From the NCBI RefSeq assembly GCF_024105735.1, contig NZ_JAAAML010000001.1:2010630-2074629 (forward strand): DNA of 64,000 nt, written 5' to 3'. Shown in pieces: positions 1-7,806 of the stretch; the first letter of the stretch is position 1; each line of letters begins with the position of its first letter. This stretch comes from Parahoeflea alexandrii (lineage in GTDB: Bacteria > Pseudomonadota > Alphaproteobacteria > Rhizobiales > Rhizobiaceae). Below the pieces are notes generated by a model. It saw only the letters and a program-made list of their open reading frames with translations, was not told the DNA's origin and made no database searches. The translations under genes and the position numbers were made by a program.

Positions 1-95
1 CCGCCGAAGGACTTGCTGATGCCCCGGGCTTCAAGGGCGTATTCGGGCGCGGGAGAACCTGCCTCCGCCGGACTTTGCTGCTCAGTGTGTTGCAT
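1..95 (-). CDS. ABC transporter ATP-binding protein, N-terminus only (probable LivG-type)
   Basis: Only the first 31 codons are in the window; the gene runs off the left edge. The start at 95 is preceded by a strong GGGAGG ribosome-binding site. After a non-conserved lead of about 20 residues comes ALEARGISKSFGG, the usual first strand of an ABC ATPase, just before the Walker A motif, which is outside the window. It is the last visible gene of the minus-strand catabolic operon, 27 bases after an acyl-CoA dehydrogenase. A branched-chain-amino-acid-type binding protein is encoded at 10885-12111, so a LivG/LivF-like ATPase for uptake of the catabolic substrate is likely. That assignment is inference; the ABC ATPase family call rests on a short segment. 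Confidence 0.72.
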   Translation of the reverse strand, partial: MQHTEQQSPAEAGSPAPEYALEARGISKSFG

Positions 96-122
96 GATCC
101 GTCTTTCCTCCCTTGCAGCACA

Positions 123-1289
123 TCAGGATGGCAACCCGAGCACGGCCTTGGCCAGAATTGTCCGCTGGATCTCGTTCGAGCCGCCGAAGATCGCCAGTGC
201 GCGGGAATCGAGATAGAGGTTCATCGCGTCGACCTCACCGTTTCCGGTCGGCAGATCGTCGAGAAAGCGGGCCTCTTCGCCTGCAATATCAAGCGTTTCC
301 TCGGTGATCTTCTGGTAGAGCTCGGAGCAGAAGATCTTCAGCACCGACACATCCGCGCCGAGCGTTCCATCGTCGCGCAACTGCTTGGCGAAACGCTCGA
401 AGGCCGAACCGAGATCGTAGAGATCGAGCCGGAGCCGGGCGTAACGGGCCACGAAGGCGGGATCGGCGAAGGCTCCGCGCGCCTCGGCGAGCTGCTCGAG
501 CCGGGACAGCGCAACTTCTGGCCGCGACGGCGCGCCGAGGAAGATCCGCTCGTGGCCGAGCACCGCCTTGGCGAGGTTCCAGCCCTTGTCGACCTCGCCG
601 ACCAGGTTTTCGGCCGGGACGCGGACATTCTCGAAGAACACCTCGCAGAAATCGGCTTCCTGGCGCAGGTTCTCGATCGGTCGAACGGTGACGCCCGGCG
701 AGGTCAGGTCGACCAGCAGCACGGTGATGCCCTTCTGCTTGACCTTCTCGTCGCGCGAGGTGCGGGTCAGGAGCAGGATCCAGTTGGCGCAGTGGGCGAG
801 CGTGGTCCAGATCTTCTGGCCGTTGACGATGAAACTGTCGCCGTCGCGCACCGCGGCGGTGCGCAGACTGGCGAGGTCGGAGCCGGCACCGGGTTCGGAA
901 TAGCCCTGGCACCAGACATCCTCGCCCGACAGGATGCGCGGCAGGTAATGCGCCTTCTGCGCCTCGGTGCCGAACTCGATCAGCAGCGGGCCGACCAGCC
1001 CAATACCGTGGTCGGGAATGCGCGGGCAGCCGAGCCGGGCCCATTCCTCGACATAGATGATGTGCTTGGCGGCATTGAGCCCCATTCCGCCGTATTCCTG
1101 TGGCCAGACCGGCGAGAGCCAGCCCTTGTCCGCCAGCGCGTGGTACCAGTCAGCGAGCTCATCGAACACCGGCCGCTGCTTGCGCATGTTGCGCAAGCGC
1201 ATGGGGCAGTTCTCGTCCACCCAGCTGCGGAAGATCTTTCGGAACTCGGTGTCGGAGAGGCTGTTCCAGTCCTGCTGCTCAGCCATCAC
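123..1289 (-). CDS. acyl-CoA dehydrogenase family protein (subunit with intact flavin motifs)
   Basis: 388-residue acyl-CoA dehydrogenase that would put an alpha-beta double bond into an acyl-CoA, passing electrons to ETF. Visible are YSEPGAGSDLASL (about 130-142) and KIWTT (about 159-163), the flavin/substrate signature of the middle domain, and FGGSNEIQR near 368-376. The usual RxQFGxPI motif of the C-terminal domain is degenerate. The partner at 2077-3201 shows the opposite pattern, which resembles the alpha2beta2 dehydrogenases of steroid side-chain degradation (FadE26/27, FadE28/29 types). Its start overlaps the stop of the upstream crotonase gene by ATGA. Family assignment is firm; substrate and heteromer formation are inference. 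Confidence 0.93.
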   Translation of the reverse strand: MMAEQQDWNSLSDTEFRKIFRSWVDENCPMRLRNMRKQRPVFDELADWYHALADKGWLSPVWPQEYGGMGLNAAKHIIYVEEWARLGCPRIPDHGIGLVGPLLIEFGTEAQKAHYLPRILSGEDVWCQGYSEPGAGSDLASLRTAAVRDGDSFIVNGQKIWTTLAHCANWILLLTRTSRDEKVKQKGITVLLVDLTSPGVTVRPIENLRQEADFCEVFFENVRVPAENLVGEVDKGWNLAKAVLGHERIFLGAPSRPEVALSRLEQLAEARGAFADPAFVARYARLRLDLYDLGSAFERFAKQLRDDGTLGADVSVLKIFCSELYQKITEETLDIAGEEARFLDDLPTGNGEVDAMNLYLDSRALAIFGGSNEIQRTILAKAVLGLPS

Positions 1290-2065
1290 AATTCGTCCTT
1301 GAACACCGGGGCGCGCTTTTCGACAAAGGCGCGCATGGCTTCCTTGCTGTCTTCGTGCCGGGTCATTTCGACCGTCAGGTTTTGCTCGAAGCGGTAGCCG
1401 TCCTTCAGTCCCATGGTCTCGACGGTGTTGATGGCACGCTTGGCAAGGCGGATCGCGGCCGGGCTCTTCGACGCGATGTTGCGGGCAATTTCCATTGCGG
1501 TGTCCATCAGCTCCTCGGGCTCGACGCAGGCCTCGATCAGGCCGCGGCGGTAGAGTTCTTCCGCAGGCACCCGCCAGCCGGTCAGCACCATCCGGCGGGT
1601 CAGGCCCTGCGGGAAGACGCGCATTGTGTGGCGGACGCCGCCCATCAGGCCGATGTCGATCTCCGGCAGGCCAAAGGAGGCATTCTTGGAGGCGACGATC
1701 ATGTCGCTGCAGATCGCAAGCCCCATGCCGGCGCCGAGCGCCACGCCATTGACCGCGGCAATCACCGGAATGTTCATCTCGATGATGACGAAGCCGACTT
1801 CACGGGCGCGGCGCAGATGCCGGTTGGTGTCGCCGGGCACGCCCTGGCCAACCTTGGCGCGAGACTTGATGTCGGCGCCGGCGCAGAAGCATTTTCCCGC
1901 GCCGGTGAGCACCACCACCCGCACGCCCGGGGTCTCGTTGAGCTCGTCAAAGACCGAGATCAGTTCCTCGACGAATTCCCGGCTCTGCGCATTGACCGGC
2001 GGCGCGTCCATGGTGACGACGGCGATGTGGTCCTTGATGACGGTCTTGATCAGATTGTTTTCCAT
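1286..2065 (-). CDS. enoyl-CoA hydratase/isomerase (crotonase) family protein
   Basis: 259-residue crotonase-fold protein. The start at 2065 (MENNLIKTV) is chosen because it has an AAGGAA ribosome-binding site and matches the family N-terminus; the frame stays open upstream but would run into the preceding acyl-CoA dehydrogenase. Oxyanion-hole segments CAGADIK and GVALGAGMG are present. Of the two glutamates of canonical enoyl-CoA hydratase, the one in GLPEIDIG is kept but the one in the helix after GVALGAG is glycine, so it may be an isomerase, a ring-opening or a retro-Claisen crotonase instead of a plain hydratase. It lies between two acyl-CoA dehydrogenases in one operon. Confidence 0.92.
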   Translation of the reverse strand: MENNLIKTVIKDHIAVVTMDAPPVNAQSREFVEELISVFDELNETPGVRVVVLTGAGKCFCAGADIKSRAKVGQGVPGDTNRHLRRAREVGFVIIEMNIPVIAAVNGVALGAGMGLAICSDMIVASKNASFGLPEIDIGLMGGVRHTMRVFPQGLTRRMVLTGWRVPAEELYRRGLIEACVEPEELMDTAMEIARNIASKSPAAIRLAKRAINTVETMGLKDGYRFEQNLTVEMTRHEDSKEAMRAFVEKRAPVFKDEL

Positions 2066-2076
2066 GTCCGGTTCCT

Positions 2077-3201
2077 TCAGGCTGCGCGCTCGAGCGCAAC
2101 GAATTGCAGCCTGAGCTGCGCAGGGTTTCCAAGGGTGGCGTTCAGATTGACGGCGCGCTTCATGTAGAGCCCGATGTCGCATTCATCGGTGAAGCCCATG
2201 GCGCCGTGCAGGTGGATGGCCTTGCGGGTGATGTCGACGGCGGCGTCGCCGGCTCGAGCCTTGGCGGCGAGCACGGCAAGGGCCGCGGGCTTGCCCGGCT
2301 CGTCGGCCAGCCGTTCAAGTGCGTTGACGATGGCCGCACAGGAGAATTCGGCGACACTCCACATATCGACCAGCCGGTGCTGGATCGCCTGAAAGCTTGC
2401 GATCGGCTTGCCGAACTGCACCCGCTCCTTGGTGTAGTCCACCGTGGCTTCGAGCGCCTTCGACCCGGCCCCGGCGAGCTCGGCGGCCAGCGTCAGCCGC
2501 GTCGCCTGGATGGCGTCATCGAGCAGGTCATTGCCGAGCAGGCCGCGCGCCAGAACCTGTTCCGCGGCGACAGGGCAACCGTCAAACCGGACCTGCGCCA
2601 ACGTTGCACCATCGACCGTCGGGCGTTCCGACACACTCAGGCCATCCGATCCCGCCGGTACGCTGATCAGCACCCGCTCGTCTTTCGACCGGGCGAGAAC
2701 CAAGAAAACATCCGCCGATGCTGCCGCCACAACAAGATCCGCCGTGCCTGAAAGCGTCACCCCGGCCACATCTGCGGTCGCGGTGACCACGGCAAATCCG
2801 CCGTCAGTGGTCTGCCAGACGGGAGAAACCACAAGCGAGCCCGAGATCAGCCCTTCGGCCAGCCTCGATCGTTCGGCACCTGGTTCGGCCCCGGCCAGCA
2901 GCGTGCCGGAAAACACCGAGAGCTGCGCCAGCGGCTCGGTGATCAGCGCTCGGCCCAGCGCCTCGCTGAGGATCGCCTGTTCGGACAAGCCGAGGCCTGC
3001 GCCACCAAGATCCTCGGGCAGCATCAGGCCGAGCCAGCCGGCCTCGGCCATGGCCGACCAGATGTCGCGATCAAGATCCCGGCCCGCACCGCGCCGCGCT
3101 CTCAATGACTTGGCGCCATCGAAGCGTTGCGCAAACGCTGCAACGCTGTCGCGCAGCATGGCAAAGGTGCCGTCCGGGTCTTCAAGGATGATTTCGGGCA
3201 T
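2077..3201 (-). CDS. acyl-CoA dehydrogenase family protein (subunit lacking middle-domain flavin motif)
   Basis: 374-residue acyl-CoA dehydrogenase homologue with a GGAGG site before the start at 3201. The C-terminal domain keeps YTKERVQFGKPIASFQ (about 256-271), the FAD/dimer motif, and HLHGAMGFTDE. The middle-domain EPxAGSD and KxWxT motifs of the other dehydrogenase are absent here. The two genes thus look complementary, as in heterotetrameric dehydrogenases acting on bulky steroid-like acyl-CoA thioesters. It sits 12 bases upstream of the crotonase and 46 bases downstream of the acyl-CoA ligase. The heteromer is inference. Confidence 0.92.
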   Translation of the reverse strand: MPEIILEDPDGTFAMLRDSVAAFAQRFDGAKSLRARRGAGRDLDRDIWSAMAEAGWLGLMLPEDLGGAGLGLSEQAILSEALGRALITEPLAQLSVFSGTLLAGAEPGAERSRLAEGLISGSLVVSPVWQTTDGGFAVVTATADVAGVTLSGTADLVVAAASADVFLVLARSKDERVLISVPAGSDGLSVSERPTVDGATLAQVRFDGCPVAAEQVLARGLLGNDLLDDAIQATRLTLAAELAGAGSKALEATVDYTKERVQFGKPIASFQAIQHRLVDMWSVAEFSCAAIVNALERLADEPGKPAALAVLAAKARAGDAAVDITRKAIHLHGAMGFTDECDIGLYMKRAVNLNATLGNPAQLRLQFVALERAA

Positions 3202-3246
3202 GGTGCCTCCGTGGAAATGCGAATGGGTCGAGCGCTCGCGGCGCGG

Positions 3247-4875
3247 TCAGGCCGGCAGGACGTAATCGGCGAACTGTTCGCGCAGTTTCATCTTCATGAG
3301 CTTGCCGGTCGCGGTGTGCGGCAGTTCGTCGACAAAGGCGACATCGTCGGGCAACCACCACTTGACCACGCGCTCGGCGAGAAATTCGAGGATTTCGGGG
3401 CCGGTAACCTGTGATCCCTTGTTGCGGACGACGATCAGCAACGGTCGCTCCTGCCAACGCGGATGCGGCCGCGAGATGACCGCGGCCTCCTCGATTTCGG
3501 GATGGGCCATCGCGGCATTCTCAAGGTCGATCGAGCTGATCCATTCGCCGCCCGATTTGATCACGTCCTTGGAGCGGTCGGTGATCTGGACGTAGCCGTC
3601 GGTATCGAGCCGTGCGACGTCCCCGGTCGAAAACCAGCCGTCCGCATCGAGCACATCTCCGCCCTCACCGCGGAAATAGCCGGCGGTGACCCAGGGGCCA
3701 CGCACCTGCAGATCGCCGGACCGGCCGCTGCCGGCCGGGATTTCGGAGCCATCCTCGCCAACCACACGGAGTTCGACGCCGCACATGGCGCGGCCCTGCA
3801 GCACCTGGATATCGACCTGCTTTTCGAACGGCAGGTCGCGGTGCTTGGGCAACAGGTTGCCGATGGTGGCGACCGGGCTGGTCTCGCTCATACCCCAGGC
3901 CTGGATGACGAAGACGCCGATGCCGTGGAACTTTTCTATGATGGTGCGGGGCGCCGCAGCACCGCCGATGACAACCCTCTGGAGCGACAGGCGCGAGGGG
4001 TCGGCGGCGGGATCGGTTTCGAGATGCTTGAAGAAGCCCATCCAGACCGTCGGCACGCCGAGGCTGAAGCTGCACTTCTCCTCGACGGCGAGCTCGTAGA
4101 GGTTCTTGCCGTCGAGATGCGGCCCCGGCAGCACCAGCTTGGCGCCGCACAGGGCGGACGCATAGGGAACGCCCCAGGCATTGACATGAAACAGCGGGAC
4201 GGCGAGCAGGGTGCTGTCGGCACTGCTCAGCTGCAGGCCGTCCACCTGGCAGACCAGCAGGGAATGAAGATAGGTGGAGCGGTGACTGTAGAGCACGCCC
4301 TTGGGGTTGCCGGTGGTGCCGGATGTGTAGCACAGCGAAGACGCCGCGTTTTCATCAAACACCGGCCAGTCGTATTTGCCGTCCTGCTGCGCGATCAGGT
4401 CCTCATAGGGTTCCGCCTGGGCGGGCATTCCGGTCATGTGCTCAGCATCGGTCATGGCGATGAAGCGCCGGACATGCGGCAGGGCCGGCGTCAGGTCTCC
4501 GACCAGGCCGGCGAAGGTGATATCAAAGAACAGCACGCCGCTTTCAGCATGGTTGAGAATATACTCGATCTGCTCGGGGAACAGCCGCGGATTGACCGTG
4601 TGCAGCACCGCGCCGATGCCCGACACTGCGAAATAGAGTTCGAGGTGACGATGGGTGTTCCACGCAAGCGTGGCGACGCGGTCACCGGGCTTGACGCCCA
4701 AGGCAATGAGCGTCTGGGCCATCTGCTTGGCGCGATGCGACAATGTCCGGTAGTTGCTGCGCACGATTGTCTGCTCGCAGGTCTTCGAAACGATCTCTGT
4801 ATCCGGATGGTAGCGCCGCGCATGTTCAAGCAAGCTAGAAATCATCAGCGGCTGCGCCTGCATAAGGCCCTGCAT
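3247..4875 (-). CDS. AMP-forming acyl-CoA ligase (FadD-like)
   Basis: 542-residue member of the ANL superfamily: activates a carboxylic acid to acyl-CoA through an acyl-adenylate. The start at 4875 follows a GGGAGGAG site; an in-frame codon at 4923 lacks one. The P-loop-like [11 protein letters not shown] is at about 183-193; later come [14 protein letters not shown] and [16 protein letters not shown], and the C-terminal [11 protein letters not shown] carries the catalytic lysine. It is the first gene of the left operon (4875 down to 1). Two palindromes lie about 100 bases upstream, one identical to the site before iclR. Substrate unknown; medium/long-chain or cyclic acids are typical for the family. 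Confidence 0.94.
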   Translation of the reverse strand: MQGLMQAQPLMISSLLEHARRYHPDTEIVSKTCEQTIVRSNYRTLSHRAKQMAQTLIALGVKPGDRVATLAWNTHRHLELYFAVSGIGAVLHTVNPRLFPEQIEYILNHAESGVLFFDITFAGLVGDLTPALPHVRRFIAMTDAEHMTGMPAQAEPYEDLIAQQDGKYDWPVFDENAASSLCYTSGTTGNPKGVLYSHRSTYLHSLLVCQVDGLQLSSADSTLLAVPLFHVNAWGVPYASALCGAKLVLPGPHLDGKNLYELAVEEKCSFSLGVPTVWMGFFKHLETDPAADPSRLSLQRVVIGGAAAPRTIIEKFHGIGVFVIQAWGMSETSPVATIGNLLPKHRDLPFEKQVDIQVLQGRAMCGVELRVVGEDGSEIPAGSGRSGDLQVRGPWVTAGYFRGEGGDVLDADGWFSTGDVARLDTDGYVQITDRSKDVIKSGGEWISSIDLENAAMAHPEIEEAAVISRPHPRWQERPLLIVVRNKGSQVTGPEILEFLAERVVKWWLPDDVAFVDELPHTATGKLMKMKLREQFADYVLPA

Positions 4876-4963
4876 ACCAGTCTCCTCCCATGTAACCGCG
4901 GACAATGCCTCCCAGCAGTCCACATTCAGATTATCGGCACTGAGCGCGCGATGAGAAGGAAAA

Positions 4964-4977
4964 CCTTCACCTGAAGG
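4964..4977. promoter_or_regulatory. palindrome CCTTCA-CC-TGAAGG upstream of the acyl-CoA ligase
   Basis: Perfect inverted repeat with 6-base arms and a 2-base spacer, 88 bases before the ligase start. Its centre is 19 bp from the centre of the TTCACAGATGTGAA palindrome at 4983-4996, about two helical turns, and both share the TTCA...TGAA arrangement. It may be a second, weaker regulator site; this is inference. Confidence 0.4.
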
Positions 4978-4982
4978 AGAGT

Positions 4983-4996
4983 TTCACAGATGTGAA
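4983..4996. promoter_or_regulatory. putative IclR operator, copy 1 (TTCACAGATGTGAA)
   Basis: Perfect inverted repeat TTCACA-GA-TGTGAA, 107 bases before the acyl-CoA ligase start. The identical 14-mer, including the spacer, occurs at 13107-13120 directly before the iclR gene, and was seen nowhere else in the window. Known IclR-family operators are short palindromes of this size. Assignment to the neighbouring regulator is inference. Confidence 0.65.
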
Positions 4997-5050
4997 GTTC
5001 CTTGCAGAACATGGATCGCGCGCCAGGTGATCCCCCGTTGGTCAGCGGCC

Positions 5051-6631
5051 CTATTGCCCGCCGTCGGACGCCTGTCCGGCATTGCCGAAAGAGGTCCAGC
5101 CGCCGTCGACATAAAGGATGCCGCCATTGATGTAGGACGCTGCCGGAGACGTCAGGAACAGTGCTGCACCGGCGATGTCTTCGGGGCGTCCCATATCGCC
5201 GAGCGGTATCCGTTTGCGGATCGCATCGCTGTCGACCTTGCCCGACTGCTCGAGCGCGGCGACGCCCGGGGTGCGGATATAGCCCGGTGCCAGCGTGGCG
5301 CTGCGGATGCCCTTCTGGCCGAGTTCGGCGGCGAAGCAGCGCGTCAGGATGTCGATTGCCGCTTTCGAGGCGCCATAGGCATGGCGCGGCGCGAACGGCA
5401 GGAAGCTGTTGATCGAGCCCATATTGAGGATCATCCCCGCCCTGCCCCGCATCAGCGCCAGCGCCGCCTTTGTGCACATGAACGCGCCAGCGAGATTGAC
5501 GTCCATGACCCGCTCAAGATCAGCCGTGTGCTGCTCCATCGCCGGCTTGAACACATCGGCGATGGCGGCATTGTTGATCATCACATCGATATGGCCGAAC
5601 CGCTCGGCAATTTGGGCGAAGGCATTTGCGACCGATGTCTCTGAACCGATGTCTGCCTCGATGGCGAGATGCCCATCGCCAAGCGTCTCGACCGCTTTGC
5701 GCACCGCCTCGCCGTCCCTGTCGATCAGCGCGACGCGGTCGCCGTTTTCGGCGAACCGCCGAGCGATTGCCCGGCCTATGCCGTTGCCTGCACCGGTGAC
5801 GACAACCACACGCGGGTCTACTGCGGGTTCAGGTCGTGCGAGCTCGGCCGCCGGCGTTCCATCGACCGGCGGATGGGCGGTTCCGGGCTGGTTGAACGAC
5901 ATCCAGCCGCCATCGGCCACCACCACCGATCCGGTCACATAGCGCGCCGCATCCGAGGCCAGAAAGCCCGCGATGGAGGCGATCTCGTCGGAACGCCCGA
6001 GCCGGCCAACCGGGATACGCTGGCGTACCAGCGACAGATCCGCTTTTCCCTCGCGCTCAAGCGCTGCGACCATCGGAGTGCGAATGTAGCCCGGCGCGAT
6101 CGCTGTCACCCTCACCTTGCGCGCCGCCCATTCGCAGGCCAGCGACTTGGTCATCGAGATAAGCGCCGCCTTTGAGGCGGCATAGGCATTGCGGCCGGGA
6201 TTGCCCAGAACGCCGGCGAGCGAGGCCGTGTTGACGATGGCGCCGCCGTTTGCGGGCATCCGCCGAGCCGCCTCGCGCGCCATCACGAAGGGTCCGTAGA
6301 GATTGGTGTGGATCGCCTTGCGAAACCCGGCCATGTCGGTCTCGAGCGTCGGCTGCATGGTCGGCCCTACGGCGGCGTTGTTCAGGAGCACGTCGACACG
6401 GTCGACGACCCCATCGATCTCATTGAACAGGGCCATGATGTTGGCTTCGTCGGAGAGGTCGCACTCAAAGGCATGATGCTGGTCGCCGAATTCCCTTACC
6501 GCATCGGCGAGGCCGCTTTGCACCACATCGACGCCGATCAGCAGATCGCCGCGCGCGGCGAACTCCGCCAGCATGGCGCGGCCGACGCCGCCTGCAGCAC
6601 CTGTAATGATTACAACGCGGGGGGTGCTCAT
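5051..6631 (-). CDS. tandem two-domain short-chain dehydrogenase/reductase (SDR-SDR fusion)
   Basis: 526-residue protein made of two complete SDR domains. Domain 1 (about 1-245) has TGAAGGVG at 10-17, Asp35 (favours NAD), Ser137, Tyr150 and Lys154. A proline/alanine-rich linker (about 246-272) leads to domain 2 with TGAGNGIG at 279-286, Asp304, Ser406, Tyr419 and Lys423. Both active sites look intact, so it may carry out two oxidations of hydroxy groups, or form a built-in pseudo-dimer. Both domains end in a similar VxDGGWxSF motif, which points to gene duplication. Start 6631 follows AGAGGA; an upstream in-frame start lies inside the next gene. It is the last gene of the operon running from 12935. 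Confidence 0.92.
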   Translation of the reverse strand: MSTPRVVIITGAAGGVGRAMLAEFAARGDLLIGVDVVQSGLADAVREFGDQHHAFECDLSDEANIMALFNEIDGVVDRVDVLLNNAAVGPTMQPTLETDMAGFRKAIHTNLYGPFVMAREAARRMPANGGAIVNTASLAGVLGNPGRNAYAASKAALISMTKSLACEWAARKVRVTAIAPGYIRTPMVAALEREGKADLSLVRQRIPVGRLGRSDEIASIAGFLASDAARYVTGSVVVADGGWMSFNQPGTAHPPVDGTPAAELARPEPAVDPRVVVVTGAGNGIGRAIARRFAENGDRVALIDRDGEAVRKAVETLGDGHLAIEADIGSETSVANAFAQIAERFGHIDVMINNAAIADVFKPAMEQHTADLERVMDVNLAGAFMCTKAALALMRGRAGMILNMGSINSFLPFAPRHAYGASKAAIDILTRCFAAELGQKGIRSATLAPGYIRTPGVAALEQSGKVDSDAIRKRIPLGDMGRPEDIAGAALFLTSPAASYINGGILYVDGGWTSFGNAGQASDGGQ

Positions 6632-6650
6632 GTGCTTGTCCTCTACCGGT

Positions 6651-7190
6651 TCAGTCCTTGGACGCGAGGCGGCGAAAATAGCCGTCGCCATACAGAAGGC
6701 CCTCGCCCTCATTGGAGATCATCGACACCACGCGGCCGAGAAACAGGCTGTGGCCGCCGCAGGTAACGACATCGACGAGGCGGCAATCAAAGGCGCTGAC
6801 CGCGCCGTCGAGCAACGGTGCGCCGGTGGCCGCGGTGAGCCATTTGCCGTCTCCAAAGAGCATTTCGCCTTCGGCTCCGCCATCGGAAAACCGCCGCGCC
6901 ATGCGCGCCTGCGTATCTGCGAGGAAACTGACGCCAAAGGCCTCGCAACGGGTGATGATCTGCGCCACGGCCGAATCCTGCTTGATACTGACAAGAAGGG
7001 TCGGCGGCTCCATCGTCGCAGAACAGACGGTGACAGCCGTCACGCCGTCGCGCTCTCCGCCGCAGGCGGCGGTCACCAGGCCGACCGGCTGCACGATCGC
7101 GCGCATGCCGGCCAGATAGGCCTCGGTGGAAACGGTTTCAGCTCTGTTTGTCAGCACGTTATCCAAACCATGCTCCTGGAAATGTATCAT
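6651..7190 (-). CDS. flavin reductase domain protein (HpaC-like)
   Basis: 179-residue protein of the flavin reductase-like, FMN-binding split-barrel family. Typical segments are MRAIVQPVGLVTA, a CSATMEPPTLLVSI stretch, and the C-terminal GHSLFLGRVVSM. Such proteins supply reduced FMN or FAD to a two-component monooxygenase. No oxygenase gene is visible in the window, so the partner must be beyond the left edge or elsewhere. The first 28 residues are not conserved-looking and no good ribosome-binding site precedes 7190, so the start is uncertain; the Met at residue 29 is an alternative. Confidence 0.85.
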   Translation of the reverse strand: MIHFQEHGLDNVLTNRAETVSTEAYLAGMRAIVQPVGLVTAACGGERDGVTAVTVCSATMEPPTLLVSIKQDSAVAQIITRCEAFGVSFLADTQARMARRFSDGGAEGEMLFGDGKWLTAATGAPLLDGAVSAFDCRLVDVVTCGGHSLFLGRVVSMISNEGEGLLYGDGYFRRLASKD

Positions 7191-7263
7191 TCAATTGCGC
7201 CACACCGCCAACGTGCAGCGTGATCGCGCGGGTTCGGAGGGCCGACGACCGTTGCCTGATTGA

Positions 7264-7806
7264 TCAGCCAGCCTTGGCCTTGCCCATGTGGTAGACCGGG
7301 TCGTCGGGGTAATTGCCGCCGATCGGGGTTCTTGGCCCGAAACGCTCTTCCTCACTCTCTCCTGGCGCGGTCTGCGGCTCGACCCAGTCGAAGACCACCG
7401 TGCGCTCGAGCACGCGCCACTCGCCCTCGCGTTTCTCGAAGACGTCGCAATAGCGGCCGCTCAAGGCAAACTGGCGCACCACGCCATCGCCACCGGCGCC
7501 GCGCTGCAAGGCCGAGAAATAGCTTTCCACATGCGCCGTCGTCGCCGACTTGAACTCGATCAGGACATTGGAAATGGCGTGAATGTTGCGCGGACCCTTG
7601 GCCCAGACCGCTCTTGCCCATTCGACGAAACCATCGATCGGGCCGTTGTAGCTGCCGTGATTGTCGATCGCGTCGGGCCAGTAGGCTGAGCGAAGCGTGG
7701 CCTCGTCGGCACGGTCGATGCCGCGGCAATAGAGATACAGGCAATCGCGGATGGCTTCGCGGTCCATCAGTTCGACAATTCTGGCTTCCATGTCAGTGGC
7801 GGTCAT
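7264..7806 (-). CDS. NTF2/SnoaL-like fold protein
   Basis: 180-residue protein of the nuclear transport factor 2-like superfamily (SnoaL_4 type). The N-terminus [19 protein letters not shown] is characteristic, followed by a cone-shaped alpha/beta core. Members include steroid delta-isomerase, bile-acid 7-alpha-dehydratase and small hydratases or dehydratases, so an isomerase or dehydratase step is possible here, but no catalytic residues can be assigned with confidence. Start 7806 has a GGAGG site and overlaps the end of the acyl-CoA synthetase gene by 14 bases, indicating translational coupling. Confidence 0.8.
   Translation of the reverse strand: MTATDMEARIVELMDREAIRDCLYLYCRGIDRADEATLRSAYWPDAIDNHGSYNGPIDGFVEWARAVWAKGPRNIHAISNVLIEFKSATTAHVESYFSALQRGAGGDGVVRQFALSGRYCDVFEKREGEWRVLERTVVFDWVEPQTAPGESEEERFGPRTPIGGNYPDDPVYHMGKAKAG

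Noticed and set aside
75..1397. 440-codon plus-strand open frame opposite the first acyl-CoA dehydrogenase
   Set aside because: Antisense shadow of a GC-rich gene with strong family motifs on the minus strand; its translation shows no family pattern.
3463..4974. 503-codon plus-strand open frame opposite the acyl-CoA ligase
   Set aside because: Mirror of the ligase reading frame; the ligase carries all ANL motifs on the minus strand.
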